Shown one piece after another: positions 24,981 to 33,368 of a stretch of DNA of 64,000 bases. Both the position numbers and the translations under genes were made by a program. Origin of the DNA: Alistipes sp. GTDB lineage: Bacteria > Bacteroidota > Bacteroidia > Bacteroidales > Rikenellaceae. Under the pieces are notes generated by a model, which was not told the DNA's origin, ran no database searches, and saw nothing but the letters and a program-made list of their open reading frames with translations. The DNA lies in contig JAGBXR010000040.1 of the NCBI GenBank assembly GCA_017629145.1, positions 1 through 64,000 of the forward strand, written 5' to 3'. Each line of letters opens with the position of its first letter. The stretch's first letter is position 1.

Positions 24981-26075
24981 TTATGCTCGGGGTAGCGTGA
25001 GTTTGAACTCCAAACCACCCTGTGGACGGTTGCGTACCGAGATATCGCCACCGTGGAAGAGTACCGAGTTCTTGACAATCGAAAGGCCGAGACCTGTGCC
25101 TCCGAGTTTGCGCGAACGACCCTTGTCGATGCGGTAGAAGCGCTCGAAGATATGTCCGATATGCTCCTCATCGATACCGATACCGTTGTCCGAGAATGTT
25201 ATGGTGTAGGCCTCATCGCTCTGGTTGATAAGGCGGATGAATATGTCGCGACCACCCGAGTAGGCAATAGCATTGTCCGTTAGATTTTTGAAAATCGACA
25301 TAAGCAACGTGTAGTTGCCCTTTATCATCATACTCTCTGCAAGGTCTACATTCACGCGCATACGCTTGTCGTCGGGTAGAAGTGCTACCTCCGATGCTAT
25401 CTCGTCGATGATGTTGCGCAACTCTACGCTCTCACACTCGATGCGGCTGCTACCATCCTCCAGACGTGTGATTGTCGACACGTCGGTAAGAAGCTGTGTG
25501 AGGCGCTGACAGTGTGTGTAGCTCTTTGTGATGAACGACTCGCGCTCCTCGGGCGTAATATCTTTGTTGCTGATGAGCGTCTCGAGGTATCCCTGTATTG
25601 CTGCTACAGGGGTCTTGAGCTCGTGGTTGATGTTGTTCGTGAGCTGACGCTTGATGCGCAACTTCTCCTGCTGCTCGTGCAATGCGAGGTTGTGCTCTCT
25701 TCTAACATCGATAGATGCAGCCTGCAAGCGGCGATAAAGGTCGATAAGGTGGCGCGAAAGGTCGCCCAGCTCGTCATTTGCAAACGATGGTGCATCGTCG
25801 ATATTGCCACCATTCTCGATAGCCTCGGCTACGCGCTGAAGGCTCTTGAGGTTGCGGTTGAGGCGTATGGCCAAAATGAGTGCTATGACCGTAGCGGTCG
25901 TAGCTACGCCAATGATTAGATAGAATATAATCTCGTTGATGTAGTCCTCCGAGACGAAGTGGTGCAACAACGAATAGCGATAGATGATAAATCCACCGAT
26001 AAATGAGACGATGAGAATAGCAAGCAGCAGATACATACCACTGCGGTAGCTCATAACTTTAGCCTTCGAATCCAT
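24981..26075 (-). CDS. Sensor histidine kinase, PhoR-like
   Basis: Two transmembrane helices (~13-32 and ~48-71) flanking a very short periplasmic loop, a HAMP-like linker, HisKA with phospho-acceptor His151 (NHELKTPVAAIQGYLETL), and HATPase_c with N-box FKNLTDNAIAYS, G1 DNGIGI and G2 GGTGLGLSIVK. The ~15-residue external loop cannot hold a ligand domain, as in PhoR types that sense through partners. It overlaps the response regulator by 17 bases. The adjacent phosphate transporter with a Pho-box-like operator makes phosphate control likely. Confidence 0.88.
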   Translation of the reverse strand: MDSKAKVMSYRSGMYLLLAILIVSFIGGFIIYRYSLLHHFVSEDYINEIIFYLIIGVATTATVIALILAIRLNRNLKSLQRVAEAIENGGNIDDAPSFANDELGDLSRHLIDLYRRLQAASIDVRREHNLALHEQQEKLRIKRQLTNNINHELKTPVAAIQGYLETLISNKDITPEERESFITKSYTHCQRLTQLLTDVSTITRLEDGSSRIECESVELRNIIDEIASEVALLPDDKRMRVNVDLAESMMIKGNYTLLMSIFKNLTDNAIAYSGGRDIFIRLINQSDEAYTITFSDNGIGIDEEHIGHIFERFYRIDKGRSRKLGGTGLGLSIVKNSVLFHGGDISVRNRPQGGLEFKLTLPRA

Positions 26076-26769
26076 ATCCGTATCCTGTTCTTGTTATAAT
26101 ATTATTTCCGTAGCGCCCCAATTTTTTGCGCATACGTGTTATGTTTACATCAATCGTGCGGTCGAGTACTATCACCTCGTTGCTCCACACCTGTTTCATT
26201 ATCTGCTCACGCGAGAGTATCGTGCCTCGGTGCGAGAGTAGCAGTACGAGTATGTCGAACTCTTTGCGTGTGAGCGAAATCTCCTCGCCATCGATGCGAC
26301 AGCTCTTGTTGAGTCGGTTTACGACCAGACCTTCGTAGCTGATAACATCCTGTGTGTCGCTCTCCTTGGGTTGGGGCTTTGCCTCGACGTGTGGTCGTGC
26401 TGTTCGGCGTAACACACTGCGCACGCGTGCCATCATTTCGGCTATAGAAAACGGTTTGGATATGTAGTCATCCGCGCCTATCTCAAATCCTTTAATCTTG
26501 TCCTCCTCACTGTCGAGGGCTGTGCAGAAGATGATAGGAAGCGATGCCGTCTCGCTGCGTTTGCGCAGTATGCGCGCGAGACCAAAGCCGCTCAATTCAC
26601 CCATCATCACATCCAGTATCGCTAGGTCCAGACCCTCGAGTTGAAGAGATAGTGCCTCCTCGGCGCTGTATGCTGTGATGACCTCGTACCCCTCCTTTTC
26701 GAGATTGAATCTCAAAATCTCGCACAACGACTCCTCGTCATCGACAACCAATATTCTATATCGCTGCAT
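26059..26769 (-). CDS. OmpR/PhoB-family response regulator
   Basis: Receiver domain (1-~120) with phospho-acceptor Asp53 (AILDVMMG), acidic pocket DDEE near residue 10 and the lysine of YISKPFS (~102). Then the C-terminal winged helix (Trans_reg_C, ~140-236: LTRKEFDILVLLLSHRGTILSREQ, RTIDVNITRMRKKLG). PhoB-like in length and layout. First gene of a run that continues through the kinase, the pyrD-like gene, cinA and pncB, all with gaps under 20 bases. Predicted to bind the 11-bp repeats before the divergent phosphate transporter. Confidence 0.9.
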   Translation of the reverse strand: MQRYRILVVDDEESLCEILRFNLEKEGYEVITAYSAEEALSLQLEGLDLAILDVMMGELSGFGLARILRKRSETASLPIIFCTALDSEEDKIKGFEIGADDYISKPFSIAEMMARVRSVLRRTARPHVEAKPQPKESDTQDVISYEGLVVNRLNKSCRIDGEEISLTRKEFDILVLLLSHRGTILSREQIMKQVWSNEVIVLDRTIDVNITRMRKKLGRYGNNIITRTGYGYGFEG

Positions 26770-26813
26770 TGTCTTGTTTGCTATGTCGATTTTTCTATAT
26801 ATAAATATTAGTA

Positions 26814-26844
26814 CAAATATAGTCGTTTTCCCTTAAACACGCAA
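26814..26844 (-). promoter_or_regulatory. Promoter of the two-component operon
   Basis: Minus strand: TTG (26842-26844), 20 bp, TATATTTG (26814-26821), about 45 bases before the response regulator ATG. Confidence 0.75.
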
Positions 26845-26891
26845 TTTTATGCCTTCAAAAATCGATTTTTGACCCATATTTCCAATGAGTC

Positions 26892-26936
26892 GTAACAATT
26901 TTGTAATAAAAATGTAACATTTTTTTTCTATCTTTG
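26892..26936 (+). promoter_or_regulatory. Pho-box-like operator and promoter of the phosphate transporter
   Basis: Three hexamers GTAACA (26892), GTAATA (26903) and GTAACA (26914) are spaced exactly 11 bp apart, followed by TATCTTTG at 26929-26936. No TTG lies at the standard distance, so the repeats occupy the -33 region. Direct repeats with an 11-bp period replacing the upstream promoter element are the hallmark of PhoB/PhoP sites (E. coli TGTCA, B. subtilis TTAACA). Confidence 0.75.
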
Positions 26937-27013
26937 CACTCGACACCTATTTGTGTCAACTACAAAGTAACCCTGCTGCCACACAGCTTAGGGCAGCAAT
27001 AAACCTCTAACTT

Positions 27014-29233
27014 ATGGATTTATTCATAGTTATCACGCTCGCACTTCTCGCCGTAATGGGTATCGTTGTGGGTGTTTCGAATGATGCGGTAAACTTCCTT
27101 AACGCCGCATTTGGCTCAAAGGCGGCATCTCGTCGCATTATTCTTACGATTGCAAGCTTTGGTGTAATGGTCGGCGTTATGACCTCAAGCGGTATGATGG
27201 ACGTAGCACGTAGCGGAGTCTTCTATCCTGCGATGTTTACCTACGAGGAGATTATGATTCTCTTCCTTGGTATGATGCTCTCGAATATCATCCTGCTTGA
27301 TATCTACAACTCGCTCGGTCTGCCCACCTCGACCACCGTATCGTTGGTCTTCGGCCTGCTTGGCTCGGCTATGGCACTGGCGCTCTACAATATATGGGGC
27401 GGACATAGCGATGCTTCGCTTGGTGAGTACATCAACTCGGGTAATGCGTTGGCTATCGTGTCGGGTATCCTTCTCTCGGTAGTTCTTGCATTCTTTGCTG
27501 GACATCTGCTGATGTACATTTCGCGCCTTATCTTCTCGTTCCGCTACCATAAGATTTTCAATCGCTTTGGTGCGCTTTGGTGTGGTGTTACGGTGGCAGG
27601 TATCATCTACTTTACAGTCTTCAAGGGACTGAAGAGCACAACACTTATCCCCGATGTAATCAAGGATTTCGTCAACAACAATACGTCTCTCGCATTGCTT
27701 ATTTTGTGGGTGGGTAGCTCGTTGTTGCTCTGGGTGTTACAGCGTTTCAAGGTCAACATCTTGCGTGTCTCGATACTTGCCGGAACATTCTCTTTAGCAT
27801 TGGCATTTGCTGGTAACGACCTTGTGAACTTTATCGGTGTTCCATATGCTGGTTACGACTCATATATGCTGGCGCACAGTGCTTCGGAGCCTATTATGTC
27901 AATGGCGGCGTTGTCTAATCCTACAGTGGCTAACTTCTGGATTATGTTTGCAGCAGGTTTGCTGATGGTCATCACACTCTTTATGTCGAAGAAGGCAATG
28001 CGCGTTATCGAGACCGAGCGTAAGCTCTCGTCACAGAGCGAAGCAGCGCCGACTGATAGCGAGGCTACATTGGCAGCGCGTGGCATCGTGCGTGGTGCAC
28101 GTCGCTTGAACGATATGCTTGTAGCTATCACTCCTAAACGTGTGCTAAAGTTTATCGACAGCCGTTTTGAGCAACTTCCAGAGGAGGAGCGCGGCGACGT
28201 TAACTACGATCTTATTCGTGCTACGGTAAACCTTACGGCTGCAGCAATCCTCATCTCAATTGGTACGCAGCTCAAGTTGCCGCTCTCAACAACCTACGTT
28301 GTATTTATGGTATCTATGGGTTCGTCATTGGCCGATAGAGCGTGGGGTCGAGAGAGTGCTGTGTACCGAATTACTGGTGTAACAACCGTTATTATGGGTT
28401 GGTTTGTCACAGCCCTTGGAGGATTCCTCATTGCACTTGGTGTCACACTCATCCTTGTGTTTGGTGGTAAGTTTGCAATTATCGGTGTTACTCTTCTTTG
28501 TGTATTCCTTATCATCAAGAGCAATATATCATCGAAGAAGGTGGAGGATAACTCGTCACCAGAGTCACCAACATCGGCTATCACGGACGCTTTGAAGCTC
28601 AGCCCCGAGGAGGCTCTTATTGCCTATATCGAGCACGTATGCTCATCTATGGAGCGCGTGACACTCATCTACGATCGTACTATTGTTGCGGTATTCAAGG
28701 AGAATCGTAAGGTGCTTAAGGATATGGTGCGCGAGGCCGAGGAGTTCTATCACTCTACTCGCCAGCAGAAGTACGAGATTATGCCTCTGCTGCGTAGCTT
28801 GCAGGAGAGTGACGTAACTACAGGTCACTACTATGTGCAGGTTGTCGACTACATCTCGGAGACAAGTAAGGCGCTATTGCACATTACTCGTCCTTGCTAC
28901 AAGCATATCGACAACAACCATACGGGTCTTACAAAGGAGCAGGTATACGACCTCAAGCGCATCAATGACCACGTGGAGGAGATATTCAACGAGATCAACG
29001 AGATGCTCCGTACACGCTCATTCTCGCGTATGGATCTCATTCTCAACAAGCGCGATGAGATGTTTGGCCTTATCGACGAGGTTATGCAGAATCAGCTTCG
29101 CCGTCTCCGCGATATGGGTGGCTCGTCTTCGGCTAATATGCTGTTCTTCAACATCCTCACCGAGACCAAGACGATGGTTCTTCACTCGAGAAATATTATG
29201 AAGTCGTTGGAACATTTCGTCCACTTCAAATAG
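27014..29233 (+). CDS. Pit-type inorganic phosphate transporter with PhoU-like C-terminal domain
   Basis: Inner-membrane symporter for phosphate or metal phosphate. Two signature repeats, GVSNDAVNFLNAAFGSKAASRR (residues 21 on) and AGNDLVNFIGVP (~275), each begin a bundle of helices; GLPTSTTVSLVFGLLGSA and LPLSTTYVVFMVSMGSSLADR are the paired TM re-entrant blocks. From about residue 530 the protein becomes helical and soluble and resembles PhoU (EEALIAYIEHVCSSMERV...RINDHVEEIFNEINEMLR). 739 residues is a fused form, longer than E. coli PitA (499). It is divergent from the PhoBR-like genes and has a Pho-box-like promoter. Confidence 0.92.
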   Translation: MDLFIVITLALLAVMGIVVGVSNDAVNFLNAAFGSKAASRRIILTIASFGVMVGVMTSSGMMDVARSGVFYPAMFTYEEIMILFLGMMLSNIILLDIYNSLGLPTSTTVSLVFGLLGSAMALALYNIWGGHSDASLGEYINSGNALAIVSGILLSVVLAFFAGHLLMYISRLIFSFRYHKIFNRFGALWCGVTVAGIIYFTVFKGLKSTTLIPDVIKDFVNNNTSLALLILWVGSSLLLWVLQRFKVNILRVSILAGTFSLALAFAGNDLVNFIGVPYAGYDSYMLAHSASEPIMSMAALSNPTVANFWIMFAAGLLMVITLFMSKKAMRVIETERKLSSQSEAAPTDSEATLAARGIVRGARRLNDMLVAITPKRVLKFIDSRFEQLPEEERGDVNYDLIRATVNLTAAAILISIGTQLKLPLSTTYVVFMVSMGSSLADRAWGRESAVYRITGVTTVIMGWFVTALGGFLIALGVTLILVFGGKFAIIGVTLLCVFLIIKSNISSKKVEDNSSPESPTSAITDALKLSPEEALIAYIEHVCSSMERVTLIYDRTIVAVFKENRKVLKDMVREAEEFYHSTRQQKYEIMPLLRSLQESDVTTGHYYVQVVDYISETSKALLHITRPCYKHIDNNHTGLTKEQVYDLKRINDHVEEIFNEINEMLRTRSFSRMDLILNKRDEMFGLIDEVMQNQLRRLRDMGGSSSANMLFFNILTETKTMVLHSRNIMKSLEHFVHFK

Positions 29234-29272
29234 CGAAGAGCCATATTTCGGCTACTTTGATGTTATACTCAA

Positions 29273-29321
29273 GTGCGAGTTTCTCACATACGTTTAGTAT
29301 GCTGCGGAACTCGCGCTTTTT
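29273..29321 (+). terminator. Terminator of the phosphate transporter gene
   Basis: GCGAGTT...CATAC and GTATG...AACTCGC form a two-part stem closed by GTTTA, followed by GCTTTTTG. Confidence 0.75.
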
Positions 29322-29491
29322 GTGTGCCTAAAATTGGATCTAAATATGACTCTTTGCTTGCACGTTAGCTGCGGCTTCGCTCTCTTTCGGTATGCCTAAA
29401 ACCAGTCTTGTTATATAGCTTCGCTGTGTGGCGAATGTTGTGGTCTTACGGTTGCCGAACAGCGCGCGCGTGTATGTGCGTATGCACACAT

Positions 29492-29527
29492 TAATAAAGA
29501 GAGAGCCTACCCGAAGGATAGGCTCTC
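29492..29527 (-). terminator. Terminator of the phosphoglucomutase gene
   Basis: Minus strand: GAGAGCCTA and TAGGCTCTC form a 9-bp stem with loop TCCTTCGGG, followed by TCTTTATTAA. Confidence 0.8.
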
Positions 29528-29548
29528 GTTATGCTATGTAGCAATATT

Positions 29549-31294
29549 TTATAGATTAAGCTCCTTTGCGATAGCTGCGATCTTCTCGTCCAGCTCCTTC
29601 TCGACCTTCTCGAACTGCTCTACGCAGCAGAGAGGTGCCTTAACACCGAAGTAGAACTTAATCTTTGGCTCGGTACCCGATGGGCGAACCGATACCTTTG
29701 TGCCATCTTCTGTGAGCCACTGCAATACGTTGCTCTTCTCGTCGATACCCTCGATAGCGCAACGCTCGCCTGTCTTCACGTCGATCTCCTCCAATGTCTT
29801 GTAGTCGAGAATCTTCACCACTGGTGAGCCGAGCAATGACTTTGGTGGATTCTGACGGTAGTCAACCATCATCTGCTGAATCTCGGCAGCACCATCCTTA
29901 CCCTTGCGGACAACATTTACAAGACCTTCGCGGAAGAAGCCATACTTAACATATAGCTGCTGCAGCCACTCGTAGAGTGTAATGCCCATAGTCTCGCGTG
30001 CCCAAGCTGCTGCCTCAGCAACGAGTGTGATAGCTGCTACGCCATCCTTGTCGCGTACGAAGTCGCCGGGGAGATATCCGAATGACTCCTCGCCACCACC
30101 GATGAACTTGGTCTTGCCCTCCTGCTCGCGGATGATCTTCGCGATATACTTGAAGCCAGTGAGGCAGTTGTAGCACTTAACGCCGAAATGCTCTGCTACT
30201 GCATCGGGCATCATAGATGTTACGATAGTCTTTACGACGAACTCCTTGCCTGTAATCTTGCCGAGCTCTGCCCAACGTGTGAGCTGGTAGCTCATAAGAA
30301 GCACGAGTGTCTGGTTACCGTTGAGCAACACATAGTCGCCCTTGCCAGTGCGCAAGGCTACGCCCAAACGGTCAGCATCAGGGTCGGTAGCCATAGCAAA
30401 GTCGGCACCCTCCTTCTCGGCGCGCTCGATAGCCATTGCCATAGTCTTGCGCTCCTCGGGGTTAGGCGATGCAACAGTTGGGAAGTTGCCATCGAGTACC
30501 ATCTGCTCCTCTACACATATAATATTGTTGAAGCCATAGTTACGCAACGACTGTGGAACGAGCTTCACGCCAGCACCGTGCAATGGAGTGTAGACAATCT
30601 TCATATCGTTGTGCTTTGCTACTGCTTCGGGCGAGAGTGAAAGATCCTTGATAGCCGCAAGGTAAATCTTGTCGAACTCCTCGCCGAGGATGGTGATGTT
30701 CTCGGCGTTGCGGCCAGTAAGCACCTGTGCAACCTCGGTAACCTTGCCTACCTCCTCGATGATGTTTACATCGTGTGGAGATGTTACCTGTGAGCCATCA
30801 GTCCAGTATGCCTTGTAGCCGTTGTACTCCTTGGGGTTGTGTGACGCTGTCACCATAACACCCGAGTGACACTTAAGCTCGCGAATAGCGAAGCTGAGCT
30901 CTGGTGTAGGACGCAATGCGTCGAAGAGGAATACCTTGAAACCGTTCGATGCGAAGATATCGGCAACACGCTCTGCGAAGAGTCGTGAGTTGTTGCGGCT
31001 GTCGTGCGAGATAGCTACGCGAATCTCTTCGCCCTCGAAGTTCTTCTTAAGGTAGTTTGCCAAGCCCTGGGTTGCAGCACCTACGGTGTAGATGTTCATA
31101 CGGTTGCTGCCTGGGCCCATAATGCCACGAAGACCACCTGTACCGAACTCGAGATCTTTGTAGAAGCTCTCGATAAGCTCGTTCTTGTTGTTCTCCATAA
31201 GGAAACGCACCTCCTGCTTGGTTGCTTCGTCATAGTCGCCATCGAGCCACGCTTGCGCTTTGGCCATTACCTGCTTGTCCAAATCGTTTGTCAT
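29549..31294 (-). CDS. Phosphoglucomutase/phosphomannomutase family phospho-sugar mutase
   Basis: Interconverts hexose 1- and 6-phosphates through a phosphoserine. Domain blocks in order: EFGTGGLRGIMGPG (~49-62), the active serine in TASHNP (Ser151), the metal loop DPDADRLG (~300), the sugar loop GGEESFG (~405) and the C-terminal phosphate-binding RPSGTEPKIKFY. 581 residues places it with the long bacterial PgcA/PGM2-like group. Glucose is the likeliest substrate; mannose or ribose cannot be excluded. Monocistronic. Confidence 0.93.
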   Translation of the reverse strand: MTNDLDKQVMAKAQAWLDGDYDEATKQEVRFLMENNKNELIESFYKDLEFGTGGLRGIMGPGSNRMNIYTVGAATQGLANYLKKNFEGEEIRVAISHDSRNNSRLFAERVADIFASNGFKVFLFDALRPTPELSFAIRELKCHSGVMVTASHNPKEYNGYKAYWTDGSQVTSPHDVNIIEEVGKVTEVAQVLTGRNAENITILGEEFDKIYLAAIKDLSLSPEAVAKHNDMKIVYTPLHGAGVKLVPQSLRNYGFNNIICVEEQMVLDGNFPTVASPNPEERKTMAMAIERAEKEGADFAMATDPDADRLGVALRTGKGDYVLLNGNQTLVLLMSYQLTRWAELGKITGKEFVVKTIVTSMMPDAVAEHFGVKCYNCLTGFKYIAKIIREQEGKTKFIGGGEESFGYLPGDFVRDKDGVAAITLVAEAAAWARETMGITLYEWLQQLYVKYGFFREGLVNVVRKGKDGAAEIQQMMVDYRQNPPKSLLGSPVVKILDYKTLEEIDVKTGERCAIEGIDEKSNVLQWLTEDGTKVSVRPSGTEPKIKFYFGVKAPLCCVEQFEKVEKELDEKIAAIAKELNL

Positions 31295-31350
31295 AGTTGT
31301 ATAGGTTATATTTATAGTTTATAGTTTGCGACGGAATATTTTCCAATATG

Positions 31351-31358
31351 CAAATATA
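31351..31358 (-). promoter_or_regulatory. -7 element of the phosphoglucomutase gene
   Basis: TATATTTG on the minus strand, 57 bases before the ATG; no clear TTG at the expected distance. Confidence 0.5.
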
Positions 31359-31479
31359 AGAAAAAATATTGATATAATGAAGTATCAGACAGTTAAAATT
31401 TCCTGCAAATTTTGAGCTGATTTAGCCTTATTAAAAAAATCGAGATTTGCAACACTATTTCGAGTTTATTTTAATAAAA

Positions 31480-31494
31480 TTATCCACATCTTTG
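31480..31494 (+). promoter_or_regulatory. Perfect DnaA box overlapping the probable dnaA promoter
   Basis: TTATCCACA (31480-31488) is the exact consensus DnaA box. It overlaps CATCTTTG (31487-31494), one base from the -7 consensus. DnaA autorepression is the natural reading. Only this one perfect box was found in the 337-bp AT-rich gap, so an origin here is possible but not shown. Confidence 0.65.
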
Positions 31495-31504
31495 CAGTGT
31501 CAAA

Positions 31505-31540
31505 ACACCCTCATTTACGAGCGTAAATTTCGGAGGGTGT
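31505..31540 (+). promoter_or_regulatory. Two-tier hairpin in the dnaA leader
   Basis: Outer stem ACACCCTC/GAGGGTGT, inner stem ATTTACG/CGTAAAT, with a one-sided TTCG bulge and a two-base tip (AG). It would lie within the first ~45 nt of a ~135-nt leader. Confidence 0.6.
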
Positions 31541-31631
31541 GAAAGCAAAATAGTTGGTCGATTCGTAACTTGTTGAGACAGAAATAAAAACCTGTTTCTT
31601 GGGAGTTGTCGGCCTTGTAAATTAAGAAACA

Positions 31632-33044
31632 ATGAACGCGATGGTACAGACCGAGACATACAGCGAAGTGTGGCAAAACTGCCTCGATAGACTCCGTTCT
31701 TCGATCACCGAGGAGGAGTTTGCGAAGTGGTTTAAGCCTATCTGGCCCATCGGGTTTGACGGTGCTAACCTGCGCCTTAGAGTTCCTAACGAGAGCTTTG
31801 TGGCAAGCATCGAGAAGCGCTACTTGCGTTTCTTGCGCCCTATTATTTCAGAGTTGTATGGTGCTGATACACAGCTCCATTACGCTGTGCCTCGTCGTGC
31901 TTCACAGAATGCTGTAGCAGCAGATAGCTCTGCAATGCCACAGTTTGCTGCGCCAACTGACACTGCAAATATAAAAAATCCTTTTGTAATTCCAGGCCTG
32001 CGCCGCATAATGTTTGATCCGCAGCTCAACGCCAACTATACTTTCGATAACCACATCGAGGGTGAGTGCAACCGTTTGGCGCGCTCGGCAGGTATGGCTG
32101 TGGCTGTTACTCCAGGTAACAACGCATTCAACCCACTCTATATCTATGGAGACTCGGGATTGGGTAAGACTCACATCGTTCAAGCTATCGGTCACGAGGT
32201 GCGTCAGCGCCACCCCGAATTGCAGGTCTTGTATGTCTCGATGAATAAGTTCCAGGCGCAGTTCCAGACAGCATACAAAAATGGCGAAATTACCGACTTT
32301 ATCCACTTCTATCAGATGGTCGATGTACTCATCATAGACGACATCCAGGAGCTTACGGGTAAGACGGGTACACAGAACGCCTTCTTCAATATCTTCAACC
32401 ACCTCCAGCTCGCTGGTAAGCAGCTTATCCTTACGTCGGATAAACCACCCGTTGAGCTCAAGGATATCGAGCAGCGTCTGCTCACTCGTTTCAAGTGGGG
32501 TCTGTCGGCATATTTGAGTGTTCCCGACTACGAGACTAAACTCAAGATTATCCGTGCCAAGGCGCAGCGTCTCGGTGCAAGCATCCCAGAGGATGTTGTG
32601 GTATATCTTGCAGAGAATATCTCGGCTAACGTGCGTGAGATTGAGGGTGCATTGTCGTCGTTGATAGCTAATGCGTCGTTCCTTGGTCGCAAGATCACGA
32701 TAACACTCGCAAAGGATATCCTCAAGGTGTATGTGAAGCTTACGCAGCGAGAAATTACGATCGAGCATATCGTTAAGGTTGTCTGCGACTATTACAATAT
32801 CGAACTCGATACCTTCAACTCGTCGAAGCGTACACGTGATGTGGCGCAGGCTCGTCAAGTAGCGATGTATCTTGCAAAGCAGCACACCAAGGCTCCGCTT
32901 ACAGTTATCGGCTCATCAATCGGTGGTCGTAACCACGCTACGGTATTGCACAGCTGTAAGGCAGTAACCGATATGATGGATACCGACAAGCAGTTTAAGA
33001 TGCAGATTGAGGAGATTGAACGTCTTGTGACAGGTAAGAATTAA
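31632..33044 (+). CDS. dnaA: Chromosomal replication initiator DnaA
   Basis: AAA+ initiator that binds DnaA boxes and melts oriC. Domain I (1-~85, WFKPIWPIGFD), a short linker, then the Orc/AAA+ core from about residue 118 (NPFVIPG...NYTFDNHIEG) with Walker A GDSGLGKTH (~174), Walker B VLIIDDIQ and arginine-finger region TRFKWGL. The C-terminal domain IV carries the DnaA signature IGGRNHATVLHSCK. 470 residues, normal. The alternative start MVQTE is three codons in. A terminator follows 46 bases after the stop, so it is monocistronic rather than in a dnaA-dnaN operon. Confidence 0.97.
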   Translation: MNAMVQTETYSEVWQNCLDRLRSSITEEEFAKWFKPIWPIGFDGANLRLRVPNESFVASIEKRYLRFLRPIISELYGADTQLHYAVPRRASQNAVAADSSAMPQFAAPTDTANIKNPFVIPGLRRIMFDPQLNANYTFDNHIEGECNRLARSAGMAVAVTPGNNAFNPLYIYGDSGLGKTHIVQAIGHEVRQRHPELQVLYVSMNKFQAQFQTAYKNGEITDFIHFYQMVDVLIIDDIQELTGKTGTQNAFFNIFNHLQLAGKQLILTSDKPPVELKDIEQRLLTRFKWGLSAYLSVPDYETKLKIIRAKAQRLGASIPEDVVVYLAENISANVREIEGALSSLIANASFLGRKITITLAKDILKVYVKLTQREITIEHIVKVVCDYYNIELDTFNSSKRTRDVAQARQVAMYLAKQHTKAPLTVIGSSIGGRNHATVLHSCKAVTDMMDTDKQFKMQIEEIERLVTGKN

Positions 33045-33089
33045 GCGGCTGATGCGATTGGGCATCTCGCGATATAATTAGTAGAATCA

Positions 33090-33138
33090 ACCATCTCGGG
33101 TTTTGTACTTTGGTACTATTCCGAGATGGTCTTTTTTT
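33090..33138 (+). terminator. dnaA terminator
   Basis: ACCATCTCGG and CCGAGATGGT form a perfect 10-bp stem; a seven-T run follows at 33132-33138. Confidence 0.92.
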
Positions 33139-33299
33139 GAGGTTTGGTGTACCCTTATCTTGCTATTTTGCCTACCTTTTTGTCAAATCCGATAATTACC
33201 TCTTCGGCTTCTGGTTTTGCGACCGATGCTACGTTATGTTCGTTCTGGCGCTGGCTGTGCTCTTATCTGATTTTGTCGAAATTCATCCAACATTTCTCG

Positions 33300-33330
33300 T
33301 TGGAATTCTCGAAAATGTTTTGTATCTTTG
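33300..33330 (+). promoter_or_regulatory. plsC promoter
   Basis: TTG at 33300-33302, 20 bp, TATCTTTG at 33323-33330. The TTG lies inside the inverted repeat TCCAAC-N7-GTTGGA, a possible operator. Confidence 0.75.
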
Positions 33331-33368
33331 CATTTTGATTGAAATATCTGATAAAACAGCAGTTTATT

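Larger units (their letters stand above)
29234..29548. other. Intergenic region between converging genes
   Basis: 315 bases with no credible ORF. It holds a terminator for each neighbour at its two ends (29273-29321 and 29492-29527). Between them is featureless sequence with one small hairpin, TGTGCGTATGCACA, near 29475-29490. Confidence 0.7.
33045..33368 (+). other. Intergenic region between dnaA and plsC
   Basis: 324 bases. Contains the dnaA terminator (33090-33138), about 150 bases in which I see no feature, a small inverted repeat TCCAAC/GTTGGA (33286-33304) and the plsC promoter. ORFs across it have no recognisable protein character. Confidence 0.65.

Noticed and set aside
29234..29548. 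Possible small RNA between the transporter and phosphoglucomutase genes
   Set aside because: The hairpins are explained by the two terminators, and no independent promoter was found.
31295..31631. oriC in the gap before dnaA
   Set aside because: AT-rich with one perfect DnaA box, but no cluster of boxes was found, so an origin is not claimed.
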